A stretch of 64,000 nt of DNA, taken from contig SSBO01000007.1 in assembly GCA_005281725.1 (NCBI GenBank), positions 5,616,667 through 5,680,666 on the forward strand. The letters are read 5' to 3'. The translations under genes and the position numbers were made by a program. Source of the stretch: Wuchereria bancrofti (lineage: Eukaryota > Nematoda > Chromadorea > Rhabditida > Onchocercidae). Below, in pieces: positions 1 through 14,054 of the stretch; the first letter of the stretch is position 1; every line of letters begins with the position of its first letter. The notes under the pieces are model-generated. The model did not search any database, was not told the origin of the DNA, and saw only the letters and a program-made list of their open reading frames with translations.

Positions 1-118
1 CACCCATTCGTTTTGCATGTTTCACTCGCCATAACAATGCTCTTTCTCGTAAAAATCCAATTTTTTTCTCCCTTGCCCAAACTGTAAATTGATCACTTCT
101 TATTGATTCCTCAGCCAT
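1..118 (-). CDS. 5' end of an unrecognised protein-coding gene (runs off the window)
   Basis: Reading the minus strand from an ATG at 118-116, the frame stays open to the window edge for 39 codons. The peptide starts MAEESIRSDQFTVWAREKKI and continues with an Arg/Lys-rich, helix-prone stretch (FLRERALLWRVKHAKRMG). An acceptor-like TTTAG ends one base before the ATG, which fits a cis- or spliced-leader acceptor and supports this start. The composition is clearly protein-like and unlike the AT-rich flanks. No signal peptide or membrane segment is visible. I do not recognise the family. The exon may continue or be spliced beyond base 1. Confidence 0.6.
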   Translation of the reverse strand, partial: MAEESIRSDQFTVWAREKKIGFLRERALLWRVKHAKRMG

Positions 119-1068
119 CCTAAATGATATTAATTAGTATAAAAGTAATTTATGAAATAAATAAATGGAAGGAAATCAAACATCACCAAAGGCTATCAAA
201 AATAAGCAAAAATTGAAAAGACTTTTTTATTCTTTAATTTTAGTTTATACTATTTCTTTTTCTTTTTTGCCAAAAACTATTTCTTTTTCTTTTTTTTTGC
301 CAAAAACTATCACTAATATTGCATGGAATCATCTCGTATTATGTCATTTTGCTATGATAACCATAATAATTTCATATTTTTAGGAAAGAGTAAAAAATGT
401 TTTTAAACATAGAATAAAAAAACTTGTTTATTATCATTAATGAAAAAGCGAAGTTTTAATTACAAATACATTTTATTAAGTATTAACTCACAAAAAAAAG
501 CTATTTCTCCTTTTTGAAAACTCTATAGAAAAATTTTAAATTGATAAAAGAACTGGAGAAGAGTTAGAAATGAAAGTTTAGGAATTAATTTCAACAAATC
601 GACAAACCTCTACAGTAGCAATAACGTTTGCAAAGACTAAATATCTATATATAAATCTATACACCGATCGTTGATCTCTGATAAGAAAATCTCTGATAAT
701 TTCACCGAACTAACAAACCTCTCACTAATACCAATACTGCTAAAACGAGCAATAAATCATAGAACCAAAACTCTCAATCATATCTCTATTTACCGCTTAA
801 CTTGACCTTTGACATACCGCTTCTTTCAGTGGCATTTTTTCATCACATACTGTTTCATCATTGCTGTCACAAATATTGAAATATTAAAAAAAATATTAAT
901 AAACTTCAGAAAATTTCATTTATTAAATCAGGTAAGAGAGACTTTATAACTGCAATCCTCTACCGGATATCAACAACATGCGTTCAGAAGTTAGAGAACG
1001 GAAGACGAATTGCATTTAACAACAACCGGAATTTTGCATTTTAACATATTAATTATATTATTAACACA
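119..1068. other. Intergenic spacer
   Basis: About 950 AT-rich bases between two minus-strand genes. It holds a short tandem duplication at 249-305 and otherwise only stop-rich sequence. The one longer plus-strand reading frame (165-383) consists largely of the translated pyrimidine-rich repeat and has no coding character. It should contain the 3' UTR of the gene ending at 1069 and the promoter of the gene starting at 118. Confidence 0.5.
249..305. repeat. Tandem duplication, 27-30 bp unit, two copies
   Basis: Two adjacent copies of a unit running from ACTATTTC through a T-rich tract to GCCAAAA (about 249-275 and 276-305). They differ only in the length of the T run. Confidence 0.8.
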
Positions 1069-1814
1069 TTAATTACTGAGCACTAATTCGGAAAGTACTA
1101 TTTTTACATCATACAACAGATTATGAATACGAAATAATGGATGATTAACATTCTCAATCCTACAGACTGTTCTTTCAGTTATATCATATACATTTTCTAA
1201 TACATAACCGTTTCCGTATTTATATATCACTGAATCCTCATCCGAAGCTATGGAGAATAAATTATGTAACAATTCTTAGAAAAAGCTTCATACCATAAAC
1301 TGCTTGAGTTTAGCACTCCGTTCGTTTCATCTAGAGCCACTTTTTTGTTTAAAAAAATGATGCATTTTATTGCATCAAATTTCGAAATCAAGTGTTTACA
1401 CTCATCCTCACGAATTTTGACTTATCCTGACGATTATTTCAGAAATTTTATAAATTTTTAAAAAAGATGATATAAAGTAGAAAAATGTCACAACTAGACT
1501 AAAGCAATACTTCGAAGATATATCATTTCTATGAAGATGTGAAGATATGTAAAACAATATCCTGTTAACCTGATTTATTAACATTGTGGATCGATTCTGT
1601 CATGAAACTTCGTGCATTATCCTCATCTTTATTCGTCAAGTTGAAATTTTCGAAATACTGTTTTGTCAAAATAAATCATCTATATTTGTTTGAAAAATAA
1701 TACTTTACTTAAAAATTTTGCAATATGTAAAATGAAAATATGTCTCACCCTAAACTTTACTTTTAGTGAATACGATACCATTACCGTTATTTCAGATTGT
1801 TTTAGAGAGTTATC
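1069..1814 (-). CDS. Unrecognised multi-exon gene, C-terminal four exons
   Basis: Four minus-strand blocks join with consistent phases: 1749-1814 (22 codons, acceptor TATCAG, donor GTGAGA), 1570-1657 (acceptor AACAG, donor GTTAAC), 1301-1420 (acceptor GATAAG, donor GTTTAT) and 1069-1247 (acceptor CCATAG, ending in TAA). They encode a 150-residue C-terminal part. Recognisable stretches are YFENFNLTNKDEDNARSF, KIREDECKHLISKFDAIKC, VALDETNGVLNSS and YKYGNGYVLENVYDITERT. The last intron is only 53 bases. The protein is mixed acidic/basic with no obvious membrane segment or known motif, and I do not recognise the family. The upstream exons are not fully resolved: an open block at 1991-2054 looks coding but its donor phase does not meet 1749-1814. 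A pseudogene is less likely because four junctions stay in phase. Confidence 0.6.
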
Positions 1815-1990
1815 CTGATAAAATTAAGCTTTAATCTTCATATATATCTTTCCATTTATTTCATTTGCTACCATATGGCCGTTGTTGAAAATATGAAAAT
1901 ATGAAGTTCATTAGTTTGATCAGTTCTATTCAAATGGACATTTTAAACCAATTTCATTTCAGCAGTAAATTTATGTTTATAAGTTCTAAC

Positions 1991-2054
1991 AAATTTGAAT
2001 TAAATGTTCATCTTCAATAGCCAATTGACCATTGCAGGTGAACAATAAGCTCAA
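1991..2054 (-). other. Probable further exon of the unrecognised minus-strand gene
   Basis: After an acceptor-like AAACAG the minus strand reads LSLLFTCNGQLAIEDEHLIQ, followed by a donor-like GTTAGA. The position and strand fit an upstream exon of the gene ending at 1069. The block ends in phase 1 while the next supported exon starts in phase 0, so a missing small exon or a different junction is needed. Confidence 0.4.
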
Positions 2055-2723
2055 CTGTTTAGGCTATTCAAATCATTTCATTCAGATAATTAATCTTCTG
2101 TTGCTCTTTTAAATGATAGCACTCTTGCAGTATTGCAAAATTTCCATTTCAAATTATTCAATCGAATTTATAGAAAAATTCATTTAATATTAATAAGTTA
2201 TCTGGCTCAATTATTCAATTCCAATAGAAAATTTCAGCCAGTTTGTTACCCGTGACGAACAACTCGGCCTATTAAGTCCAGCACGTCTCCACAGACGAAT
2301 ATTTTCTCACGAACTCTCTTTATAATAAGTGGAAGTCATCGTGTTCCGCAACAGCTACAATATTTTACGGATCAGTACCAATTTACAGATGAAGCGAAAA
2401 AAATATGCGGCATTTACTGTAGGCTAGTTACTACAAGCAGTATTATGTTGTGATTTTTGTTCTCCTGTTAATTTTATAAGTGCATGTAATTGATTATGTT
2501 ATATTAACAATTAGTTCTTGATACTTTTGAATCAACTTGTTTTATTAGTTTAATTCATTTACATATAATTCAATATACTGCATACCTGTGACTTGATAAT
2601 ACTGTATGAGGGTAGATTACGGTGCTAATTTGGTGATTAATTTTTGGCAACTGACAATAGATTTTGACATTATGTAACGGTGATATTTTGCCACTTTAGT
2701 TTTACATTTCTAGACTGAACAAA
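2055..2723. promoter_or_regulatory. Probable divergent promoter region upstream of rpt-5
   Basis: Lies between the left-pointing gene and the rpt-5 start codon. A minus-strand ATG at 2339-2337 opens nine codons followed by a donor-like GTGAGA and could be the first exon of the left gene. A second minus frame over the same bases (KRVREKIFVCGDVLDLIGRV) is also open, so I cannot decide. The part from about 2400 to 2723 is non-coding and AT-rich, and is the best candidate for the rpt-5 promoter and 5' UTR. Confidence 0.4.
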
Positions 2724-6264
<3,541 letters not shown>

Positions 6265-7020
6265 TATCCTTTCTATATTATAGTAGTCTGTTATTTATGG
6301 AGCCAGTTTTTTTGCTGTGGAAGATTGCGAAAATAGTAAGTGAAAGAGAAATTTTGTGCAATCAAAAAGAGTTCCTTTTCCAATAACTAATATGCTGAAT
6401 TGAATATGGCTAGATTGTTTCATGTTCAAATCTATAAGGAATGAAGTACTTTCAAAATGATTTTTAATTATTTGCATCTTTTTTATTTCCTCCGTTTTTA
6501 TCTATTTTACCATGATGTAATCCTTTGTATATGATTTTTTGTTACGCAATTGAATAAAGGAATTGGTAATTTGAATTTTCTATTTACATATTCGGCAGTT
6601 TCGTTTTCCATTTTTTATTGCATTTACCTGCAGTTCTATGACTATCGCAGATTTTTTCTTATTGTTAAATTAGTATATGCGAATTGAAAAATGTTCTTTA
6701 TGAACTAAAATAGAGAGATAAATGTGTAGAATTCGAGTCATCTTTGTCAGTGTCTGGAAGACACATTTAGGTTATGTTAAAATAAAATTTTGGAGGATGC
6801 AAACATGGTTGTTGTGGCAAAAATGGAGTGCTTTCTGCAATAACGCTGTTCAACGTAATAAGCAATGTAGTGTGAAGATGGTATGCCAATGATGAATGTT
6901 GTAATACTTTCTTAACATCGTCGAAATTTTAATCATTATTATTTTGATATTGTTGCAGTGTGGTTTTTACATTTCATTGCGTTTTGTATGCTGCTGCAGA
7001 TTGGCTGTACTTGACTTTTT
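6265..7020. other. rpt-5 3' UTR and spacer before the carrier gene
   Basis: AT-rich, stop-rich in all frames. Contains the rpt-5 poly(A) signal and, towards its end, presumably the promoter of the carrier gene. No gene seen. Confidence 0.5.
6553..6558 (+). terminator. rpt-5 polyadenylation signal AATAAA
   Basis: Canonical hexamer about 290 bases after the stop codon, in the expected orientation. Confidence 0.55.
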
Positions 7021-10000
7021 ATGAATCCAACTGATCAGTCCAATTATGGGGTATGTTTTCTTTCGGGAATGTCGTGTGGGAGTTTTCTAGAAGTCGAAGT
7101 TTTCAGCCTAGAAATTAAGTTAATAGAATTTCCGGCATTCAACTACTGTTGCTATTTTCTATATAATAGTCCTGATGTGTCGAATCCAGTTGGATTTTGA
7201 TTAATCAGAATGCAAACAACGGTATATGACCCTATACCGTTGTTTGCATTCTGAATTTTTTATACTACAGCGGAAGTTTTTTTAATATTTTCAGTTGCTT
7301 TAAGTATTCTCAGTTTTTTCTTAAAATTTTCAGTTGGAAATAATCGAGTGGAGACATTTAGATAAATACAGTTTATCAACATATATCTTTACCTCATCAT
7401 GCAGCATACGATTCTTGATATATCCATTTAATTTTGTCAAGTCACGTTTGCAACTGCAAAAACAAAATACAGTTTACAGAGGAGTGAGACATGCATTAGT
7501 GCACATTATCCAAAATGAGGGTTTGCGCGGTTTGTATAGGGTACGTTTTTTCTTTGGTTTGATTTTTTTTAGATTTGATTTACTTTTGTATCACTTGTGA
7601 TTTGTCTAATCATCTATTTCGCTTACATGCAGATGAATTAAACAAAATGATGGTTCATTATCACTTTAAATCGTTTCATGTACAGCCAATACTCTTTACA
7701 GCGTATCATGCATACTTTTGCAGATTCAAATTGTGAGTAGAAATAATTTCTCTTATCTAATTCTGCACTCACATATAAAGAGTTTGCTGTGTGTTATTTA
7801 GCTAACATACCCCACAACAGTAGTCTCGATTTTTTTTATTTATCCAACGGTTCAGATGTGCAAAAAGTGTAGTTAATTTCGGGTTTTTATAGATTGAAAC
7901 TTATTGTTTATATTATATTTTTTTGTAATGTTAGAATAACAATTATCTTCCAATTTAAGGGTTACTTAATGACAGTTCCACAGAATGTTGCGCCATTGAT
8001 ATATTGTAATGCTTACGAGAAAACACGTGAATCGCTGAAGTTTCATCTGGGTTTATCATCTGACAAATTGGTTTCTTCCTTAGCCGGTTTGTTTCATTCA
8101 TTTCCTAGAGCGGTGAGAAGTATATAAAAAAGGATAGCAAATGATAACTTCCAGAAAATTGTTCATTTATCTTTATGGTGTTTTATATATTAATGGCTTT
8201 CAATTGGTTTATAGAATCGGTCGTAGCTAAATCATTTTATTCAATTCACTTAGTAGTAACTAATTTTTTTTTTCGTATATTGAATTAAGTGCAAATCCAT
8301 TCTTCACATAAGCTGAAAACTTCATTGAATTATAAAAGCAATTATTAACATGCATAAAGATGTCTTTATATACGAAGTATACTTTAAGGTGGTACTGTAT
8401 CGCTTTTAACTCAAATAATATTTGTTCCAACAGATATTACTTCTCAATATATGATTATTTACAAAAACCCTTCTGCTTTTATTGGTAAGATTTAATATCA
8501 ACTTTTAAAAAACTTCAAAAAACCTTATTTATATGTAACTTTTATAGATGGCTTCATTCTGCATCCATACATCATGTATGAAAATAGTACATACGTCCTA
8601 TGACCCCAGCTTTGTCCAATAATTTCATTTATATATAACACGTGTTCCAGGTGAACCTCATCATGCTGCTGTCTTGAACTACATTCATCGAAATAAGGCT
8701 AAATTGTCGTCGAGACCTGCTTTTCAAATTCTCAGCGCTTTATATCATGTTGATGGTTATCGTGGTTTTTTCAGGTATTATAAGATTGTAAGAACGATCT
8801 AGGAAATATATTGGTCCTCACTAGCTCAACAACAACTATAACTAGCATAACTATAACTAACATTGGCTCAACTGTAATGCTGATTCAGCAATTGTAATTA
8901 ACAGCCAGTAGCATTATATTGCTTTTAATGCTTTAACACGTTAAAAGTTTAAAAGTTCTAGTATGATAGAAGACATACTTAATTGAAACGGTCAGTACTT
9001 TATGAATTAAGCAAAGGGTTCATGTCGGCAGTTTCTCTTGGGAAGTTGACACACGACCTTTTGAGCGTACAACTTAGTCATACGTCCAAAAATAGTAAAC
9101 AGTTCTGTGACGTAACAGGTTGTTCGTTTGATTTTTTGATGAAATAACTGATGCATTTTTTTAGATCTTTTTTTACCGTTATATTCTAACTGTGTATTTT
9201 AACTTCTTATTATTTTTGTTTTGATATTTCTAGAGGTTATATAGCCTCAACAGCATTGGGAATATCTGCTGGGTCAATGTTTTGGACAGTATATTATACA
9301 TGCCTGGAAAGTATTCGATGGTGTAGGAGAAAATTTCTTCATAGTTTACTTGGTGAGCATGCATTATTTACATTTTATTGTGTCATTATCATTAAAAGAA
9401 GCATATAAAATATTAAGAATTAAAAAAAAAAAAATTAAGGGTATGACAAAGATGGACATCCTTACCTTTTATTGGACCAAGGAGTAGCTGCAGCGGCATC
9501 TTCTATAATAGCAACAACGCTAACAAATCCCCTGGAAATATTGCGATTACGTGCACAGGTTGATGGATTATCAAATTTTTATTTTATTTATTTTTTGTAG
9601 TGCTAAATTGCACATCTAGAGTTTGTTACATGGCCTCAGCAGCATTGGGAACCATTTTTTTCTTCAGTTCTAAATTGTTTCAAAATTTCTAATTATTACG
9701 ATATTGAATTTCTCCAAATATTGATTTCGAATCTGATTTTTGAAATATTTTCAAATGTGATTCTTAACAACGGGCACTATTCAAACATGATTTTTAAATT
9801 CAGTTTCATGAGTTCAAATAATTAAATTCCATTATTTTTTTATAGGTTCAACGTGCATCCTATGCAGGTACTATTAAAACGATGTGGTTCGATGAGAGAT
9901 ACAGGATAATAACAAAAGGTCTTTTACCACGGATGGTTAATAGTTGTATATACACGACGGCGACGATGATGGTTTACGAAACTTTGAAGAAAGTTTGCGT

Positions 10001-10034
10001 ACTACCGGAATATCAGGGCCAAGTGATTTGGTGA
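7021..10034 (+). CDS. Mitochondrial carrier, SLC25A44-like (branched-chain amino acid carrier family)
   Basis: Eight exons join in phase: 7021-7050, 7334-7540, 7960-8086, 8389-8484, 8651-8774, 9234-9352, 9440-9558, 9846-10034, giving 336 residues (human SLC25A44 is about 314). The N-terminus IIEWRHLDKYSL and the three carrier repeats follow SLC25A44: YPFNFVKSRLQLQ in repeat 1, VPTDITSQYM in repeat 2 and NPLEILRLRAQ in repeat 3, each at the kinked PX[DE]XX[KR] position, with the irregular Asn and Gln substitutions typical of this subfamily. SLC25A44 is known to import branched-chain amino acids across the inner mitochondrial membrane; the same substrate here is inference. The first exon is only ten codons; its ATG is the only one in frame with a good GTATGT donor. 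Introns hold a perfect hairpin (7206-7253) and a short exon-6-like relic (9627-9651). Confidence 0.92.
7206..7253. repeat. Perfect 21-bp inverted repeat with 6-base loop (intron 1 of the carrier gene)
   Basis: Arm 7206-7226 is the exact reverse complement of 7233-7253; the loop is TGACCC. Such a stem is far longer than expected by chance and would fold stably in RNA from either strand. Confidence 0.95.
9627..9651 (+). pseudogene. Short relic resembling the start of carrier exon 6
   Basis: 22 of 25 bases match exon 6 at 9238-9262 (core CAGCATTGGGAA), in the intron that follows exon 7. It is short, so chance or gene conversion are alternatives, but it parallels the clearer exon relics in rpt-5 and ADSL. 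Confidence 0.45.
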
Positions 10035-10989
10035 TATTCTTTATTTATGTTTATCTCTTTTTCGAAATACCATTAAATAGAAAATTGTGGCTACCAATGA
10101 AATAAGAACTTAGCCAAACATAATTAATTTGTAAATAGTTATGTACTGAAGAAAATTCAATAAAATTATTTAAACTGCTATTTTTTAACGACATATTCCA
10201 TCATCATATTTCTTTTTTAAGACGTTATCAATCAAATTTGATTTAAGACAGTGTTTGTATACCTTATTGTGCGGATAGTGATAATTCCTCGTAAATAATG
10301 ATCTTTTGAAAATGCAAATCTTTTACGTAAAATGTGTATCTTCCTGAAATAATGCAAGCTGTATAAAATATAAAAAATTTGTCTCTATAGTGCAACTGAA
10401 TTTATAAATTTAAAAATATATTTTATTGAGATCGTTCTAGCGTATGATTATCTCTATTTCCTGTAATCCGAAATAGTTCAGCTTTTTCTTTTGGGATTGC
10501 TTATGGCGTTAAGACCTGATCGGACGTAGAGTTACTTTATATAAATGAGTTTTCATAGATCTATTTTCAACTTATAAGCGTCTTTTTTTTTTATATTTCG
10601 GATAGTTCATGCTTATCTTCCAAGTTAGTATTATTTAGGTAGATACTGAAGAGTTGTTTGGGTTCGTCAGTTTCGATGTTCTATTTTAGTTTTTTTCATT
10701 TCACTGGTATTTTGTTTCACATTCTAATTTCGCAAGTCATATCAGTACATTTTTGTACCGTATTTGCTTACATTTGCTTTATGCTTCATAGTGATTAAAA
10801 AATTGAGCAGAATAAACAACAGATGATTTCGTTTTTTTCTGAAGTATTTGGCAAAAGGTTCCAAACTTAATATTTGAGCTTGATTATACACAAAATCTTG
10901 TCAAATTATCAGTTATATAAATTTCATTCCGGTAGAATGTGCAATTGATTAGTTGCTGCCTGTTCAAGAAAAGTTTGAGGATTTCCGGG
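10035..10989. other. Spacer between carrier and mrpl-13
   Basis: AT-rich sequence with the carrier 3' UTR and poly(A) signal on the left and the mrpl-13 upstream region on the right. An in-frame TAG at 10933-10935 lies upstream of the mrpl-13 ATG. No gene seen. Confidence 0.5.
10159..10164 (+). terminator. Carrier gene polyadenylation signal AATAAA
   Basis: Canonical hexamer 125 bases after the stop codon at 10034. Confidence 0.6.
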
Positions 10990-12990
10990 ATGGGTATTGG
11001 TCGAATGCGTCGAGTGCAACAATGGTTATTATTTGCTCGCCAATGGCATCTTGTAGACGCTACCGGCCAGGTTTTTTTCCACTTTTATCTGAAACAAAGA
11101 ATAATTATTGACATCATAGCTCTTTAAATCTAAAATTTATTCCTTTAGATTCTGAGAACTTATTTTAAAAGTTCCCTACTGATTTAGTATCTTTCTTAAC
11201 AAAAAATGCAATTTATCTCTCAGAAAAGATGCTCCTGTTAATCTCTCAGAATTACGATCTTTTATTTCGTTTAATTAAGTGTTCGTTTTATCATTTTAGC
11301 TCCATTCCTTATTGTTAATCATTCTTTATTGCGTTGGATAAATGGACATTTGATTGATTGGCTAGTTGTTCAATTCATTACTTACGTATTTTTATAAGGG
11401 GACAATTAACTTTTCATTTGCTCACTCCTCTTTCTAACTCATTTTTCCTTTATTTTTTCATGCATTTGTCTAGTTGTTGTTCAGTCACTCTTTGCACCAT
11501 TCGTATGCCTACTCTTTTTCTACTACCTTGCTTCCATTCAGCTAATCAAACTGCTTTCATCTTAGATCACATAATGGTTCTTTTTTGGATGCGTCTCTTC
11601 TATCCAGTTTTCTTTCAAAAAGAAGAAACTGGATGTAACAAACGATAATTTTGAGATAGTGACATATTTATGTATCACTTATCTTGCCACTCTTCTTTTA
11701 AATGCGTAATACGTTACAGTTTCTCTTCTAAGTTGGTTCTTAATTTTTACTAACTTTCTGGTTGTTAATTTTCTCAATTAGCTTGTTATTTCAGGATGTT
11801 TGGTTACTTGGCAAGAAGGTTGCAAATTTTTTAGCTGGTAAGCATAAACCAATTTATCATCCATTTACCGATTGTGGTGATCATGTTGTGGTTATAAATT
11901 GTAAGGATGTTGCAATGCATGGCTTCAATTGGAAAAATCAACGGTTTTTCTTTGATAAGGTTTGTTTCACTTTCAGCTTGGTATTGTACATGGCGTTTTG
12001 AACTGATTACGTGGTTATTTGTTACTATTAATTTAGTTCATTTATAGTTAACATCATTATTAAAAATTTAGCCTAAATTCTTGTGGTAATGGTCATCTCT
12101 CAGTTTTATCGTTTCGTTTCACCTTCATATCCAATTACAACATATCAGTGATTTTTGTTTACGAAGATATCATAATGGATATAAACAGAAATACGTGAAA
12201 TATACTTCAATAGTAGATAAACACTTCAAAGTTTTTTTTTCCTTTTGTGGCTGTTAAAAAATTCTAATTGTTTTTTCATCAGTATCATACAGCGAATTTT
12301 TTCGAATATTTTTAGGAAATGCCGAAATCAAAGGTTGAATATCCAGCTTGGCAAATTCAGGATTTCGATCCTTGCAGAATAATGCATATGACGGTGTATA
12401 AAGGTCTTGATCATAATCAGCTTCGTAAACGATTAATCGAAAGATTGCATCTCTTTGCAGATGATCAGATCCCAATTTTTGTGCGAAAAAACATCGGGAA
12501 TCAGGTAGTTGTTTTTTTTTTTTTCAGTATTTGCATTTTTGTAACTTTCAGTGGCATATTTTAAAACTAACGAAACTTCGTACTTTCGGTTTCTTGTTTC
12601 CCTTCATTGGTCCTTGCATATTTTGTTTTTATCCGGTGATTATCCGAAGTGCTTCAGTCACGTATTGCCCCTAATGCTGAAGAAAAGCTGAAGAAAACTT
12701 CGAGATTGGTAATGTCAATGATACCAAGATGAGAAGGATCCTTTGTTCATCGTTTTAGAAGTCGTAAATTCAGATCTCGTTCTACTAACTGTTGCTTATA
12801 GATGGAGCAAGTGCAACGTGTTGCGAAACGATCCGACGAATATACAGCGGAAGAACGAGCGAAATTTCCAAGGCTCTTTAAATTTGGGGAGAACCATTTC
12901 ATTGATTGGGAACGACCAGTAGAAGATCCTGGTCAGTGGACCGGAAAAGATAGATCTCCGTTCAATCCTTATTATCAGAACAAGTCATGA
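10990..12990 (+). CDS. mrpl-13: Mitochondrial large ribosomal subunit protein L13 (uL13m)
   Basis: Structural protein of the mitochondrial 39S-type subunit. Four exons join in phase 0 throughout: 10990-11070, 11795-11959, 12316-12504, 12802-12990, giving 207 residues. The family hallmarks are WHLVDATGQ near the N-terminus, SDCGDH-type DCGDHVVVINCKDVAM, the W-x-F/RFFFDK block, and LIERLHLFADDQIP before the C-terminal DEYTAEERAKFPRL. The ATG at 10990 is the first after an in-frame TAG; no long targeting peptide is present, as is usual for this protein. The tail after PRLF (FGENHFIDWERPVEDPGQW and on) is longer than in vertebrate L13m and may be nematode-specific. It ends 283 bases from the convergent minus-strand gene. 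Confidence 0.94.
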
Positions 12991-13273
12991 TGCACACTGA
13001 TCAAGAAATATTTTAAAATGCGATAATTGATGCACGCATACCATTTTTTTTCTGGTCCTTAATAGGCGCTATCGGATGCGTATCCGATTTAAATGTACTT
13101 TTAAAAACAAACATTGTCATCAGAAAACAGTGGCTTTTAGTGAGTATTTTAAGAATGTTAGTTTTCGTTAAAAACTGAATATCTGAAAATTTTCTAATGG
13201 TTTTAATTCAAATTCAGTATATCCTAAATGGGAAGTCCAATTTTTGCTATCAACAATGCATGCGATTTTATCT

Positions 13274-14054
13274 TCAGTCTTGCATACTTTTTGTAACAAG
13301 TCGTCCATCCGGAAGTCGTCGTACGATATATAATGTTCCCGATGTACCATCATTTTCACGTTCTAGATATAGCCATGATTCTTCGTGATTCAAATAATAT
13401 GCACGTGTATTTTTCGTGTTTACAAAATGTAATTCACCACCACCCTGAAGTATTATTGCTTACGCTATTTCGAATGATAATTATTTCCTCATTCAAATAT
13501 GAATTAATGTTGCAAGCAATAGTTTAATTAACAAATGAATTCATGACTGACATATAATTGTTTTTTCCAGGATATCCGCATGTTCTTTTAGCCATGATAC
13601 TATCATTAATTGACTGCTAATTCTATTTCATTTTTAAATTTAATGACTATTAACTGACATTCCTTTTTCTTTTTTTGCAAAAATTATTCGTTGGAATTTT
13701 CAAAGTAGCATTATGAAACAGCATTTTTCATTCTTCTAACCTGTAACTGTATAATTTCATCGGTACCTTGACCTGAACCAATCACTTCACTTTGAACAAT
13801 TTGACGCAATTCTTTCAGGCGTACGGTAGCTTCATTATGCATTCTAATTGCTTGGGCTGTTTTTGCTGATGTCTGCAATTGGATTTTAAGATTGAGTGTG
13901 AGGAACATAACGAAAATCAAATGAGGTAAGAAAAAAAGTGGAATTGGAAGAATTGCTTAAAGAATTACGAAAATTTAATTTTGATTTTACTTCCTTTTCA
14001 AGTGAAGTTCCAACCTAATATGACAATGTTACGTACAGTTCCTGCCGAAGACAT
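13274..14054 (-). CDS. Unrecognised small protein, 106 residues, three exons
   Basis: Three minus-strand exons join in phase 0: 14037-14054 (ATG plus five codons, MSSAGT, donor GTACGT), 13741-13872 (44 codons, acceptor TTGCAG, donor GTTAGA) and 13274-13444 (56 codons plus TGA, acceptor CTTCAG, donor not needed). The N-terminal half is helical and polar (KTAQAIRMHNEATVRLKELR), the C-terminal half looks beta-rich (GGGELHFVNTKNTRAYYLN, WLYLEREN, TLYIVRRLPDGRLV). No signal peptide, membrane span or metal motif. I do not recognise the family. All exons are short and the first codes six residues, so a gene finder could miss it. It sits tail-to-tail with mrpl-13 and head-to-head with frataxin (723 bases between start codons). 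An upstream in-frame extension exists before the ATG, so the start is less sure than the rest. Confidence 0.78.

Noticed and set aside
13066..13088. Near palindrome ATCGGATGCGTATCCGAT after mrpl-13
   Set aside because: Imperfect and short; could be a 3' UTR hairpin but not distinguishable from chance.
13197..13388. Plus-strand ORF with Arg/Ser-rich C-terminus (SRPSGSRRTIYNVPDVPS)
   Set aside because: It is the antisense shadow of the last exon of the minus-strand 106-residue gene, whose exon boundaries and phases all agree.
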